Notes under the pieces: generated by a model
Told to the model about the DNA's origin: nothing
The model's database searches: none
Seen by the model: the letters and a program-made list of their open reading frames with translations, nothing else
Source: Rhizomys pruinosus
Lineage: Eukaryota > Chordata > Mammalia > Rodentia > Spalacidae
DNA length: 64,000 bases
Assembly (NCBI GenBank): GCA_009823505.1
Contig: VZQC01005680.1
Location: 3,604,880-3,668,879, forward strand
Reading direction: 5' to 3'
Translations under genes and position numbers: made by a program
Part shown: in pieces, positions 29,660 to 39,690 of the stretch
Layout: each line of letters starts with the position of its first letter
Position numbering within the stretch: the first letter of the stretch is position 1

Positions 29660-29850
29660 ATTTATTTATCAATTATGTGTCACGCCAGTGTGTGTGTGTG
29701 TGTGTGTGTGTCCACACATATGTGCCACAGCACACTTGTGGAAGTCAGAGAACAACTTGTGGGGAGTCAGTTCTTGCCTTCTACCATGTAGAAGGGATTG
29801 AACTCAGGTCCTCACGTTTGAAGGCACAGTGCTCTAACCCAGCTTCACTC
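29660..29850 (-). mobile_element. B3/B4-type SINE with (GT)n
   Basis: GT run at about 29,691-29,711, GTGGAAGTCAGAGAACAACT, TTGAACTCAGGTCCTCACG, CAGTGCTCTAACCC. Confidence 0.7.
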
Positions 29851-29994
29851 AGTACAATCATTCAACGTCCATCGTGTTGGGTATTGTGTCTCATCTATTT
29901 CTCTGAATAATCATGGGGTACTCTAGACACTTTTTAATTTCATTGGCATATATTCATTGTATGAAATAATGTTTAATTGTGACATTTTATGCAA
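29851..29994. other. unassigned sequence
   Basis: Nothing recognised. Confidence 0.4.
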
Positions 29995-30035
29995 GTCTGT
30001 CTATCTATCATCTATCTATCATCTATCTATCAATC

Positions 30036-30066
<31 letters not shown>

Positions 30067-30075
30067 ATCTATCTA

Positions 30076-30119
<44 letters not shown>

Positions 30120-30207
30120 ATCTACCTATCTAGCTACCTAGCTACCTAGCTACCTAGCTATCTAGCTATCTAGCTATCTAGCTATCTAGTTATCTACCTA
30201 GCTATCT
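29995..30207. repeat. (ATCT)n array turning into TAGC-based 8-mers
   Basis: Left two thirds are (TATC)n with CATC interruptions. From about 30,125 the unit becomes 8 bp (TAGCTACC, then TAGCTATC), showing an internal unit change. Confidence 0.95.
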
Positions 30208-30340
30208 AGACAGGGTTTCCCTGTAGCTCCAGCTGGCCCAGAACGCACTATGTAGACCATGCTGGCTTTAAACTCACAGAGGTCCACCTGCCTCTGTCTC
30301 CTGAGTGCTGGGACTACAGGCATGAACCACCACAACTGGT
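30208..30340 (-). mobile_element. B1 SINE
   Basis: GACAGGGTTTCCCTGTAGCTCC to ATGAACCACCACAACTGG; the (ATCT)n array sits at its A-tail side. Confidence 0.85.
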
Positions 30341-30600
30341 CATATCATGTGTTTTGATCATATTCCTATCCCCTGCAATCCCCCTGCTTGTCCTCTTTCT
30401 GGTCCTCTCCTCTCCCCAGTTAGTCCCTCTTCTATCTTCATGGCAGCATTTGATTTTCTCATAGTACTTTCCTGTTCTATGACAGAATTTCACTTTTATT
30501 ATGAAATAATCACTTCAGATTTTGGCCTTCCCTCCTCTCAGTGCCCAGGGAATAGGAACTACTCTTTATTCTTTGTTGTTTCTTAAGAGTTTGGCTTGCA
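30341..30600. other. pyrimidine-rich block, possible LINE-1-derived sequence
   Basis: GTTTTGATCATATTCCTATC followed by C/T-rich sequence resembles the block at 8,540-8,590. The family assignment is uncertain. Confidence 0.4.
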
Positions 30601-30900
30601 GGGGCAAGGGGGATGCTCATTAAATGTTTGTGGTTTTCTGAATTGGATACATTATAGTTAATACTCAGATTACCCAGCTAATTAAATTGAACAAGTATTT
30701 ATTGAGCACCAGGTAAGTTCCTGTCATTTAATAGATGGTGGCTGTGGGGAATTAAAAATGAGCATCCTGTTTAACAATTTCTGCGAGTTTATTATGTTGT
30801 TGAGGCAATAATTTATGCTTGGTGCTGACATGTGTCTGTCACCAGGACTTTGGGGATTTGAGGTAGAGAGAAGTACTAGTTTGGATTTAAAAAAATTTTC
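30601..30900. other. repeat-poor block
   Basis: Contains GTATTTATTGAGCACCAGG, a phrase seen in old mammalian-wide interspersed repeats, so it may be a small ancient repeat remnant. Confidence 0.4.
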
Positions 30901-30908
30901 TGTGTGCT

Positions 30909-30951
<43 letters not shown>

Positions 30952-31016
30952 ATTTTCATGAGTGTGGGCACATATATGTCTAGTGTATGTATATGAATGT
31001 GTGTATGCATGTGTGT
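30900..31016. repeat. (GT)n and degenerate GT tract
   Basis: Pure GT at about 30,918-30,950, then ATGTGTGTATG-type decay. Confidence 0.9.
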
Positions 31017-31030
31017 AAGTGTATGGGTAT

Positions 31031-31278
31031 TTTTTTTGAATTAATTTTATTTATTTCTGTATGTGTATGAATGTACTGTCTGCATGCAAGTTTGTGCACC
31101 TGTGTAGTGCAATGCCGCGGAGGTCAGAAGAGGGCGTCGGATTCCCCTGGAACTGGAGTTCTCCTGGAATTGGAGTTTCAGATGGTTCTCGGCCGCCATG
31201 TGGGTGCTGGGGATCGAACCTGGGTCCTCTGTAAGAGTGGTCGGCACTCTTAACCACTAGGCCATCTCTCCAGTCCCC
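31031..31278 (-). mobile_element. young B2 SINE (long subtype) with 14-bp TSD
   Basis: Near-consensus with intact CpGs, the extra CTCCTGGAATTGGAG segment, GGGGATCGAACCTGGGTCC and head CCATCTCTCCAGTCCC. AAGTGTATGGGTAT (31,017-31,030) and AAGTGTCTGGGTGT (31,279-31,292) form the TSD with two mismatches. Confidence 0.93.
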
Positions 31279-31292
31279 AAGTGTCTGGGTGT

Positions 31293-31550
31293 TTATGCAC
31301 ATCTGTTCATGTATATGTAGAAGCCCAAGGTTGCTGTTAGGAATTGTTCTCCATTGCTTTTCCTTCTTATTCAATGAGTCAAGATCTCTCAGTCGAACCC
31401 AGAGCTCATCAATATGGCTAGTTTTACTAGACAGTGTGCTCTGGGAATTCCTTATCTCTGCCTTCAGAGGCTAGAATTACAGGCAGGCCTCCATGCCTAC
31501 ATAGCATTTATGTGGAGATCCAAACTCTAGATGAGCCCTTTTTTCAGTCC
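31293..31550 (-). mobile_element. B4/RSINE1-type SINE, diverged
   Basis: GTAGAAGCCCAAGG, TCAGTCGAACCCAGAGCTC, GGCTAGAATTACAGGCAGGC, GATGAGCCCTTTTTTCAG in reverse-complement layout. Confidence 0.55.
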
Positions 31551-31599
31551 TAGTAAGGCATTTTATACAAAATTCAGATTTTGGATTGGTTTATTGTAT

Positions 31600-31953
31600 T
31601 AGTTAACTTGTCTCAATGGTGTGACAAAAGCAACTTAAGGAAAGAAGGGTTTACTGTTCTCACAGTTTGAGGGTACAGTCCATCATTGTGGGAAGGCATG
31701 GTGGCAGGAGGTGAGACAGCCACTCACATCCACAGTCAGGAAGCAGAGAGAGATGAATGCTGGTGCTCAGCTCACTTTCTCCTTTTTATTCAGTAGGACC
31801 CCAGTCCATGGGATGGTGCTGCCCACATTCAGAGTAGGTCTTCCCGCCCCAGTTAATCCAGTCTAGAAACCCCCTCAGAGATAAGGCCAAAGGCTTGTCT
31901 CCTAGATGGTTCTAGATCTGGGCAAGTTGACATTATCAACTATCACACTTTTT
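31600..31953 (+). mobile_element. R1-family element
   Basis: AGTTAACTTGTCTCAATGGT start, AGGGTTTACTGTTCTCACAG, GGAAGCAGAGAGAGATGAAT, GTCTTCCCGCCCCAGTTAAT and a GGGCAAGTTGACATTATCAA end. Confidence 0.75.
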
Positions 31954-32083
31954 TTGTGTGTGACAGGGGCTCGCTGTAGCCCCAGCTTCCTGGAACTCAC
32001 TATGTAGACCTGAACTCACAGAGATTCACCTGCCTCTGCCTCCTGAGTGCTTGGATTAAAGGCATGCACTACCACACCTGGCC
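31954..32083 (-). mobile_element. B1 SINE at the R1 3' end, with TSD
   Basis: GACAGGGGCTCGCTGTAGCC to CACTACCACACCTGGCCC, missing about 15 bp of body. ATCACACTTTT at about 31,942 and 32,084 is the TSD. Confidence 0.87.
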
Positions 32084-32395
32084 CATCACACTTTTTAAGA
32101 AAAGAATTACCCCAACTACCTGACTTTGTCCTTGAGGAGATGGAACTGGTAAATGAAAGCCAAAAGGAACCAGGGGCTCCCTCTTCCTCCAAAACCCATG
32201 ACCCCTGAGGGCCAGATCCTCAACTGACCTAGAGAAAACAAAAATCATTGGTTAACCTGTGCTTACTATGTGGCCTTAAACATCCAAAAGGAAAGTATAA
32301 CCAGGAAAAAAAAAAGTATCAGGCTGGTGTAACTTAGCCTTTCTGGACACTTAACAACCATACTTAATGCCCGTACCAATTTGGCAGAAGATCTT

Positions 32396-32653
32396 TTTTT
32401 TTTTTTTAATTTTTTTATTATTAATTTTTATTTCTGTATGTGTATGAATGTACTGTCTGCATGCAAGTCTGTGCACCCGTGTCGTGCAACGCCGCGGAGT
32501 TCAGAAGAGGGTCTCGGATTCCCCTGGAACTGGAGTTCTCCTGGATTTGGGGCTTCAGACGGTTCTCAGCCGCCATGTGGTTGCTGGGGATCGAACCCGG
32601 GTCCTCTGCAAGAGCGGTCGGCGCTCTTAACCGCTAGGCCATCTCTCCAGCCC
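32396..32653 (-). mobile_element. young B2 SINE (long subtype) with 14-bp TSD
   Basis: All landmarks intact (GCGGAGTTCAGAAGAGGG, GGGGATCGAACCCGGGTCC, CCATCTCTCCAGCCC). TGGCAGAAGATCTT is exact at 32,382-32,395 and 32,654-32,667, which shows a recent insertion into the composite element. Confidence 0.95.
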
Positions 32654-33123
32654 TGGCAGAAGATCTTAAGGGATTACTTTGTTCCTTGCCCTCAGAGGTC
32701 AAACTAAATCCCAGGGGACTATGCATGGGGCATCTCTTGAAATGTCCTGCAAATGTGAGTCACCAGTGTTCCTGTGCAAGGAAGTCCCACTAATGGGACT
32801 TCAGCCGGTACCCAGTCTATAAAGAGGAAAGTCTGCTCATGCTTTAAAAAGGGAAGCCTGGTCTAGCAAGACCTGACTTTGTCCTCAACTAGATGAAACT
32901 GGTAAATGAAAAGCCAAGAGGAGACATGGGCACCCTCCCCCCAAAAAAAACCTGAGTGACCCCGGAGGACCAGATCCTCAACTGACCTTGAGAAAACAAA
33001 AACCTTGGTTAATCTGGGCTAAGTGTGTAGCCTTAAATATCCAAAAGGAAAGTATAACCAGAAATAATTAGTAAGGTCTGAGAAATTATACTTCAGGTAT
33101 AAAACTTGAGATCTTAGTAAAAA

Positions 33124-33125
<2 letters not shown>

Positions 33126-33170
<45 letters not shown>
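33126..33170. repeat. (CA)n microsatellite
   Basis: About 45 bp of pure CA. Confidence 0.95.
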
Positions 33171-33172
<2 letters not shown>

Positions 33173-33654
33173 CACTGTTGTTTTGCCTGTCTTCAATTCT
33201 TACTGGCAAGTGCAGCTACCCAATGGCTGCCACTGCTTTTGCCATCCTTCAAAGACATGAGACACAGCTTTTCAACCTTCCAATTCCAATATGGACTGAA
33301 GACTCATGTCTCTCCAAGAATCCTCCAAACCTTCAGTGCCAGATGGGGACTACTGAGACATCCAGCTTTTGGACTGAGCAAACTACTAGGGTTTCAGCCT
33401 CTTCAGAGTATAGACTGCTACTGTTGGACTACCCAGGGTGTATCACGGAGACCAGTACAGGAAGATCAAGACAGGAAGTGGTGTTTCCTGGACCTCATTT
33501 GGTGACCATGGGAAGGTAAGACCTCAGTGTGGAGCACAAGGGCAGGACTGATGGTTGGTTGAGCTTGCCAAGGAGGAGCCTTCAAATACTTCCTTAAGGA
33601 AAACATGATATCTTTCATCCTAATAAAGAAAAAAATAATAATAATAAAAAAGAA

Positions 33655-33910
33655 ATCATAAGCTGAAGATGCTAAAACCTATGATGTCATAATCTTGACA
33701 TATGTGTGGCATGCATATATGCATATTTTTGGAGTGATGCAAATTGGAAGGAACAACAACAACAAAAGACTGGGTCAAAGAACTGACTGAAACACTAAAC
33801 TTCTTCATTGAAAATCTTAAAAGAGACTGAGGAAAAGATAAAAAACATGTTTGGCAGAATGCATGAGCTCTGGTGGGGTGAGGGGCAAGGAAGGGGGATG
33901 GGTCTGGATT
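33655..33910. mobile_element. LINE-1 3'-associated repeat, copy 1
   Basis: Parallels 50,595-50,835: GTCATAATCTTGACATATGT, GGAAGGAACAACAACAAC, AAAGAACTGACTGAAAC, then a GAGACTGAGGAAAAGAT block and GGTGGGGTGAGGGGCA. In the second copy this block follows a LINE-1 3' end, so it is probably LINE-1 3' UTR sequence. Confidence 0.6.
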
Positions 33911-34234
33911 CGATTGGGAAATTTTGTATGAAATGCACAAAGCCCAGCAGGTATTCTTAAATGCGAAGTCATCTCTCTCTGGGATTAAAAGTATGCACCA
34001 CCATGCCTGGGCTATCTTTTTTTTTTGTTTTTTTTAGTGCATCTCTCATTGGTGGAATGCTCACCAAGTAGGACAGACTGTCCAACAAGCCCCAGGGGTT
34101 GTTCTGTCTCCATCTCCCCAGCAAAGAGATTACAAGAGTACAGCACCATACCTGGCATTTATCTGAGTTTCTGGAGGAAACCAGGAGCCTCACACATGCT
34201 GGGCATACACTACTAACAGCTGCATCTGTAGCCC
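33911..34234 (-). mobile_element. B1 scrap plus B4-type SINE
   Basis: GGGATTAAAAGTATGCACCA (B1 end) at about 33,980; then AGTGCATCTCTCATTGGTGG, GCCCCAGGGGTTGTTCTGTC, GATTACAAGAGTACAGCACC and a GCATCTGTAGCCC end in B4 reverse order. Confidence 0.6.
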
Positions 34235-34239
34235 AACAG

Positions 34240-34830
34240 GCCTGAGGTTGAGGATCTCTTGTACATAGTCACAGCTGTGCTGATTAAGGAAATATCATGA
34301 GAATTTTCTCCAGGGGGGATGGGGAAAGGGGCCAATGTCCACCCTTCCTAATAAGGTCACAATAGCAAAACAAAATGTGATTCTACCGCAGTTCACTCTG
34401 GGGAATCAGTGAGTGTATTGGGCTTACTCACAGAGCATGGGTGAGGGGTGAGTGACAGGCATATGGGGGACCCCCAAAGCAGGCAACCTGTAAAGTCTTC
34501 ACCCGGCATGGACGATGGCTTCTTCAGAGCTGCATAGATGGAGCCCCTTCAGTTAACCTTTCCTAGACTTCCCTAACTCTAGCCCCTCCCAGAGACCCAG
34601 AGGGGATGGCAGCTAGGTCCAAACTGCATAATAATTGGGAGGAGTGAGTGGATAATTAGATGAGGGTTCCAAGACCTCCCCACCTCTCCTTCTATGAGGG
34701 TTGTCGGCAGTCAAGAAGCCCAGCTGTGCTGCTCTTTTGCAGGTGGGTAGTTGAACTCATGAAGATGGTGGTAGTATGACCCGGAAGACAGTCCTGTACA
34801 ACGGATTTATGTTCAAAGGATACCATCCCA
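34240..34830. mobile_element. R3 interspersed repeat, copy B
   Basis: Same order of blocks as 9,360-9,895: ACCGCAGTTCACTCTGG, ATTGGGCTTACTCACAGAG, GGTGAGGGGTGAG, GTCTTCACCCGGCATGG, GACAGTCCTGTACAACGG. Non-coding. Confidence 0.65.
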
Positions 34831-35535
34831 CAGCGACAACCTGTAGGAAAGCGGTGTTTTGTAGTTTCACAGATGATAAACCTAGATCCAGAGGCAGGAA
34901 GTGGGATTATTCGTGGCTGGGATGCCAAGTTCAACTTCAACATCTTCCTATTGCCTGGTCCTCCACCTGTCCGCTGAGGATGCTTCTCTCTTACTCTGTC
35001 AAGCTTCCACGCCACACTTTGTTGCCGTGAGCCAGCCCCTCCCTCCTTGTCTGAAGCAGGAGCCTTATGTCTGTGCGTCCTTCTCTGTCCACAGCAGGGG
35101 ATGTTTTAGCAATTATTTTACACTTGGTTTAACCCCATGGGAGTCATTACTGGAGGGAGGTAACAATAAAACAGGCTCATTGGAATTTACTGCAGGTAAG
35201 CTCTCCTCCAAAGTCTCATTGTGCCCAATGGTAATGGTGGAGGCTGTTCCTCTCCATGACAATTTTGATTGGCAGGGAAACCCAGACAGCTAGTTGGAGT
35301 CCACAGTTTCTTCTTTTGTTCTCAGGACTGGGCCACGTTCCAGGCCCCATTTCAGTGCCAGATAAATAAATGCCCTTAGCAATCACCTTCCCCCAATATC
35401 CGCTCCATTCCTTGGCCTCTCATAAATATTTCCATTCTTTTTGCTGTTTGGCCTTGCAGCTGGAGACTTGAGGCATTCTCTGCTGTCATGGAACTCCCTA
35501 TGTAGGAAGAGAAACTGTGGGAAACACAATAGAAG
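34831..35535. other. repeat-poor unassigned sequence
   Basis: About 700 bp. A 130-residue open frame (34,901-35,293, plus) and a 107-residue minus frame (34,692-35,015) overlap here. Neither has a motif I recognise, and neither shows splice or promoter context. Confidence 0.4.
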
Positions 35536-35539
35536 AGTT

Positions 35540-35600
35540 TGAGATGGTTCATTTTCATTGTCAACTTGATTGAGTTAAGAAGCACCTGGTATGGGCTTGG
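35540..35600 (-). mobile_element. R1-family 3' scrap
   Basis: TTTTCATTGTCAACTTGATT followed by AAGCACCTGG. Confidence 0.5.
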
Positions 35601-35920
35601 TAACATGGCTCACCAGATAAAGGAGATTGCTTCTAAGTCCAACGACCTGAGTTTGAGCCCTGGGACCCACATGATGGCAGGAAAGAACATATCCCTATAA
35701 GTTGTTCTATCTTGGCATGTGAGCATTCAGTTGGGAAAGTGCTTGCTCTACAAGCATGAGGATCTGGGTCCAATCCCTAAGACCCATATAAAAAGATGGG
35801 CAGGACAAGATGGGCTTTTAATCCTAGCACCGTGGGGAGCAGAGATGGGTGGATCCTGTGCAACAATAGTAGGTCCTTTTAACTGCTGAGCCATCTCTCC
35901 ATCTCCTATGCCCCCATAAT
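35601..35920 (+). mobile_element. SINE remnants (B3 head, ID/B4 piece)
   Basis: AACATGGCTCACCAGATAAA and GACCTGAGTTTGAGCCCTGG; then CAGTTGGGAAAGTGCTTGC, GGGTCCAATCCCTAAGACCC and a B1-like TTTTAATCCTAGCACC; a minus-strand AACTGCTGAGCCATCTCTCC scrap closes the group. Confidence 0.6.
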
Positions 35921-36370
35921 CTCATTTGAGGGTGTATTTCTACATGACATGGACCTCCCAGAATCGCTCCTCCTCATAACAGCTTCCCAAAGTGTTGCAC
36001 TCAAATCTTCCAACACAGCAAACTTGAGGGATAAATTCAGTCCCTAGCAGGAGGAAAGAAGCAGGTGGGAACTGTCTTGACAGGTTCCCATATGCCAAGT
36101 TCAAATGTGAAATATCCCCATTGGCTCATGTGTTTAAACATTTGCTTCCCAGCTGGTGGCCCTTTGAGGACGATGTAGAACCCTTAAGATGTTGGACACT
36201 GGGGACAGGCCTTGAGGCTTGTAATCTTATCTTGATTTTCTCCTCTTCTCTGCTTCCTGATAATCACACACAGAACAAACAAGTCCTGTTGCAATGGATG
36301 AAGTCCCAGCTGCAATGCTTCACTTACCATGAAGCTGTGAGCCCACATACATCCCTAAATTGCTTTATTT
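35921..36370. other. unassigned sequence
   Basis: About 450 bp with no recognised element. Confidence 0.4.
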
Positions 36371-36375
36371 TGGCG

Positions 36376-36384
36376 CGCGTGTGT

Positions 36385-36418
<34 letters not shown>

Positions 36419-36440
36419 CTGTGTCTGTGTGTCTGTGTAG
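36376..36440. repeat. (GT)n microsatellite, interrupted
   Basis: GT with CGCG at the start and TC interruptions at the end. Confidence 0.93.
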
Positions 36441-36850
36441 ATGCACATATGCGTGTGGAAGCCAGAGGTCAACACAGGGTATCTTCCTCAATTGCTCTCT
36501 ACTTTATTTTGAGACAGAGTCTCCCTGTAAGCCCAGCTGGTTTGAAACTCCCTATGTAGACCAGGCTGGTCTCAGTTTTGCCAAGATCCATCTGCCTCTG
36601 TCTCCCCAGTGCTGGTATTAAAGACATGTACCACCATGCTATGCTCTGCCTTATTTTTTGAGACTGGAGCTCACTGAACCTGGAGCTCACTGATTTGGCT
36701 AGATGGCTGGCCAATGAGTTCCAGGGATGTTCCTGTTGTGCCAGTGGCAGATGTGCCACTGTGCCTGGCTTTTTACATGGGTGCCAGGAATCTGAACTCA
36801 GGTCCTTATGTTTGCATAGTGAACATTTCACAAACTAAGTCATCTTCGGT
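36441..36850 (-). mobile_element. B4-type SINE split by a B1
   Basis: Outer: GTGTGGAAGCCAGAGGTCAA on the left; GAACCTGGAGCTCACTGATT, TTTTACATGGGTGCCAGG and TGAACTCAGGTCCTTATG on the right. Inner B1 at about 36,508-36,642 (TTTTGAGACAGAGTCTCCC to GTACCACCATGCT). Confidence 0.72.
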
Positions 36851-37134
36851 TAAGTTGCTTCCTGTCCAGCATTTTGTCCCAGCATGGGGAAAAGTTGCTA
36901 ATACAGGAACTTAGATCTTATCCTTTAGGTAGCTGCCAGAGATTACGTGGAGTCAGATTTGAGTTGGGGTGGTCACTTCTATGTCAGCTGACCCCACTGC
37001 TGCCAGCACTGGTTAATGGCTGTTAGAACAGATGTTTCTGGTGGAGAGACACCTGGTGTTGGCAGGTCTTTTAGCTACTGGAGGTGTTCGGCTCAAGGCC
37101 CACGCCTCTGAACTCTCTGTGTAGTTCAGAGCTG
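36851..37134. other. unassigned sequence
   Basis: Nothing recognised. Confidence 0.4.
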
Positions 37135-37560
37135 GTTCATCTCTGAAACTGTGTAAAGATTAATGATAGTCTTTTTTCTAAAATGTTCCGCTCCCGAGCT
37201 CTTTAATACACTGTTCCAATAATCCCTTTGATTTTTCTCATCAGGGAATGACGCCGCAGAGAAATATAAATACTCCTTTGCCTTTCAGAAAGCACACACC
37301 CTTCCGCATTATACACTGCAATTTAGAAATTACACTCGCGTGTGGAATAATAAGGCTGGGTGTGCTTACGACAGAGGCTGGCATCAGTCCTTCAATTGTT
37401 AACGATTCCTGGGTATTTCGATTATGGTGTAAATTAGCTAGTACTTTTTTCTCCCAAGCTCATTATTGCTATTTTTATGTCCTTTATTTATGGGTAGGCC
37501 ATTAGAGGTGCATGCAGGTTCAAGGCTATAGAAAAGTCTTCTAGTTAACTTGACATTGAA
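37135..37560. other. repeat-free block, candidate conserved non-coding element
   Basis: Balanced composition with several preserved CpGs, no SINE and no long frame. It holds phrases typical of developmental enhancers: CCCTTTGATTTTTC (TCF/LEF-like), CAATTGTTAACGATTCC and GTAAATTAGCTAG (homeodomain-like). Conservation is inferred, not shown. Confidence 0.4.
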
Positions 37561-37599
37561 GGTCTTAGCACAGAAACAGTTTGTTTGAAATTCGTTTGT

Positions 37600-37735
37600 T
37601 CTCCTTTCATGGTTATTATTCTTGGCACAGGTACAAGGAAAGTGTATAATTGTGTGTGTGTGCTTCTGTGTGTGCTACTGCATTTGTGTTTGCATAGCAA
37701 GTACTTTACCAATGTAGCCATGTCTCTCACCCCAT
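37600..37735 (-). mobile_element. ID/B4-like remnant
   Basis: Degenerate GT stretch and GCATAGCAAGTACTTTACCA, then AGCCATGTCTCTCACCCC in reverse ID order. Confidence 0.5.
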
Positions 37736-37754
37736 CATTTCAACCATCTTTGTT

Positions 37755-37905
37755 TATTTGCTTTTTGAGACAAGGTCTCCCTGCAGCCCCATTTGGCCTG
37801 GAACTTACTGTGTAGACCTGGGTGCCCATGATGTCACAGAGATCTACCTGCCTCTACCTCCTGAGTGCTAGAATTAAAGGTGTATGACACCATACCCTGC
37901 TTCAA
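37755..37905 (-). mobile_element. B1 SINE
   Basis: TTTTTGAGACAAGGTCTCCC to GTATGACACCATACCCTGC. Confidence 0.85.
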
Positions 37906-37917
37906 CCATCTTTCATT

Positions 37918-38068
37918 AAAAAGATTTATTTTTGCTGAATGGAGACAAATGCCTATAATCCCAGTATTTGAGAAGCAGAAGCAATCAGATCTTTATGAGA
38001 TTGAGGCCACTCTGGTCTACATAGCCAACACCAGGCCAGCTGGGGCTACAAAGAGAGACCCTTGTAGG
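37918..38068 (+). mobile_element. B1-like SINE, diverged
   Basis: GCTGAATGGAGACAAATGCC, CTATAATCCCAGTATTTGAG, GGCCAGCTGGGGCTACAAAG. Confidence 0.7.
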
Positions 38069-38069
38069 A

Positions 38070-38710
38070 AGCTTTCTTTTTATGCCGAACAGAGACCGTG
38101 CGGCCCTGCTAAGGGGAATGGGAACACAGTGCCCTCTTTGTGGACACTGTGGGGAGCTGACTCCTCAGCACAGAGGCCAGCTGGCTACTTCCCGTAGCCC
38201 GGCCTGAGTGATACTTCCAACTCAGGCCCTTAGCCTGCACCCACGAGACACGTGTTCCACTCCTGGCCATGACTTCCTGCCTGCCCAGAGCCTGGACAGG
38301 AATTTCAGGCTGATGGCTGTTGGCCTATATTCAGCCAATGTCCACTCACAACACCAGCTACCCAGATTGGTGGTCTGCAAAGGGGAACTTTTTTCCAACC
38401 CACTGGCCACCGGAATGAAATGAAGGCCTGCTACCTTAGCCTGTATGTGCGCAATAATTAATAAAAATAATGGCCGGGAATTTCTTGATGATGTTACTAC
38501 GAAATTCAAATTTATTCCTTGCTACAGCTTGCTTTTATAAACCAAATGATGTCAGTTCCCAGGGCCAATCATAGGTTCCCCAATTCCACGCCACTGCACA
38601 CCGTTGCCACACCCAGCATCATGCACCTAGGGCCACATTGCTTGCTCCTCCTTGGGGAAGGGTCAGACTCTACAGGGTGCCCTGAGGCATGCTAGTTGGA
38701 AAGCTAGCCT
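38070..38710 (-). mobile_element. LTR-like fragment with promoter-type signals
   Basis: Read on the minus strand, about 38,600-38,450 carries in order TGATTGGCC (inverted CCAAT box), GGTTTATAAAAGCAAGC (TATA box) and GGAATAAATTTG (poly-A signal), the usual order in a retroviral LTR. GCAGGCTAAGGGCCTGAG and an AGTCAGCTCCCCACAG block lie further along. No coding part, primer-binding site or paired LTR is seen. It is probably an old solo LTR of an endogenous retrovirus-type element; low certainty. Confidence 0.4.
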
Positions 38711-38800
38711 GCAATTCAAGCTGGATTTCCCCACAGACCCTGTCTCAACAAAAGAAATAAAAAAAAAAAAACCCAAACCAATAAACAAAAAACCCCCAAA
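38711..38800 (+). mobile_element. B1 3' remnant and A-rich tail
   Basis: CACAGACCCTGTCTCAACAA followed by an A/AAC-rich tail. Confidence 0.6.
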
Positions 38801-38814
38801 GATTTATTTTTAAA

Positions 38815-39005
38815 TATTTTATTATTTATTTATTTATTTATTTGTGTGCGTACACGCACACATGAGTGAGGTGCTCACAGATCTCTTGTAGCCAGAGCTA
38901 CAGGTGGTTGTGAGCCTCCCAATGTAAGTGCTGGGAACTGAACAATCTCCAATTCTGTGGAAGAGCAGCAAGCACTCTTGACCACTGAGCCATCTCTTCA
39001 GCCCC
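38815..39005 (-). mobile_element. B3-type SINE
   Basis: (TTTA)n, GCACACATGAGTGAGGTGC, CCAGAGCTACAGGTGGTTGT, GTGCTGGGAACTGAAC and a CATCTCTTCAGCCCC head, in reverse. Confidence 0.8.
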
Positions 39006-39690
39006 TAGTCCTCTTTCGGCAACCTGGGATCTCATGAGAGGTCTGATGCTGTGTACATGGTAGCCTCCTCCAAGGGCAGCACAGAGACAGAGGGAGAAGA
39101 CAGTCCATGGTATCGCTGACAATAAATATTTATGTTTCATTACTTACTTAGCTCTTTGGGAAATAGTTACATGGAAGGTCTATTAATCTTTAGGCTCCTG
39201 GGGGAACCAGCACAGATTGCTGGAGTGCCCTCCTAGCTTGTTAAAAATTAAGGGTGATGATAAGGGTGCCGATGACACTGGTGATTAGACTCAACAATGG
39301 GGTCTGGATCCAGTCCCTTAACTTCTCTGCATGAAGTGCCTTTCTTTGTTAAATCAGAATAATGAGACTCTCCTGCTCTTGTGTGGTGAGACCAATTAGC
39401 TACTGTCTTGGAAGAACTCAGACCAGTAAACACATTGTAATCTACTCAAATGTGAAAAGCCGGTTGATGAGGGCTTTGTGAACTTAAGCATACAAAAGCC
39501 AAAAAGAAAGCAAACATTCAAGCTTACCCTGTACAGTCAGCCTGCCAATTCTACCCTCCTCAGCCCTGTCTTAGCTTTTCTAGTCAGTCACTGTGTAAAG
39601 CAGGCACGGAATGGTTCTGCATCCCAAACAAACAGAACCGTACATGGTTTGAGGACCAACTGACCGTAAGGAAAGCCTTGTCCATCCAGG
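39006..39690. other. repeat-poor unassigned sequence
   Basis: About 680 bp with no element or gene recognised. Confidence 0.4.

Larger units (their letters stand above)
32118..33645 (+). mobile_element. composite interspersed element with internal direct repeat
   Basis: A segment starting ACCTGACTTTGTCCTTGAGG (about 32,118-32,310) recurs at about 32,871-33,065 as ACCTGACTTTGTCCTCAACT, each followed by CCAGATCCTCAACTGACC and TCCAAAAGGAAAGTATAACC. TATAAAGAGG and TATAAAACTTGAG occur downstream. 33,178-33,620 has a GGACTGAGCAAACTACTAGG block and ends CTAATAAAG plus an A/AAT tail. Possibly an LTR-type or LINE-1 3' UTR-related element; I cannot decide. A young B2 sits inside. Confidence 0.5.
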
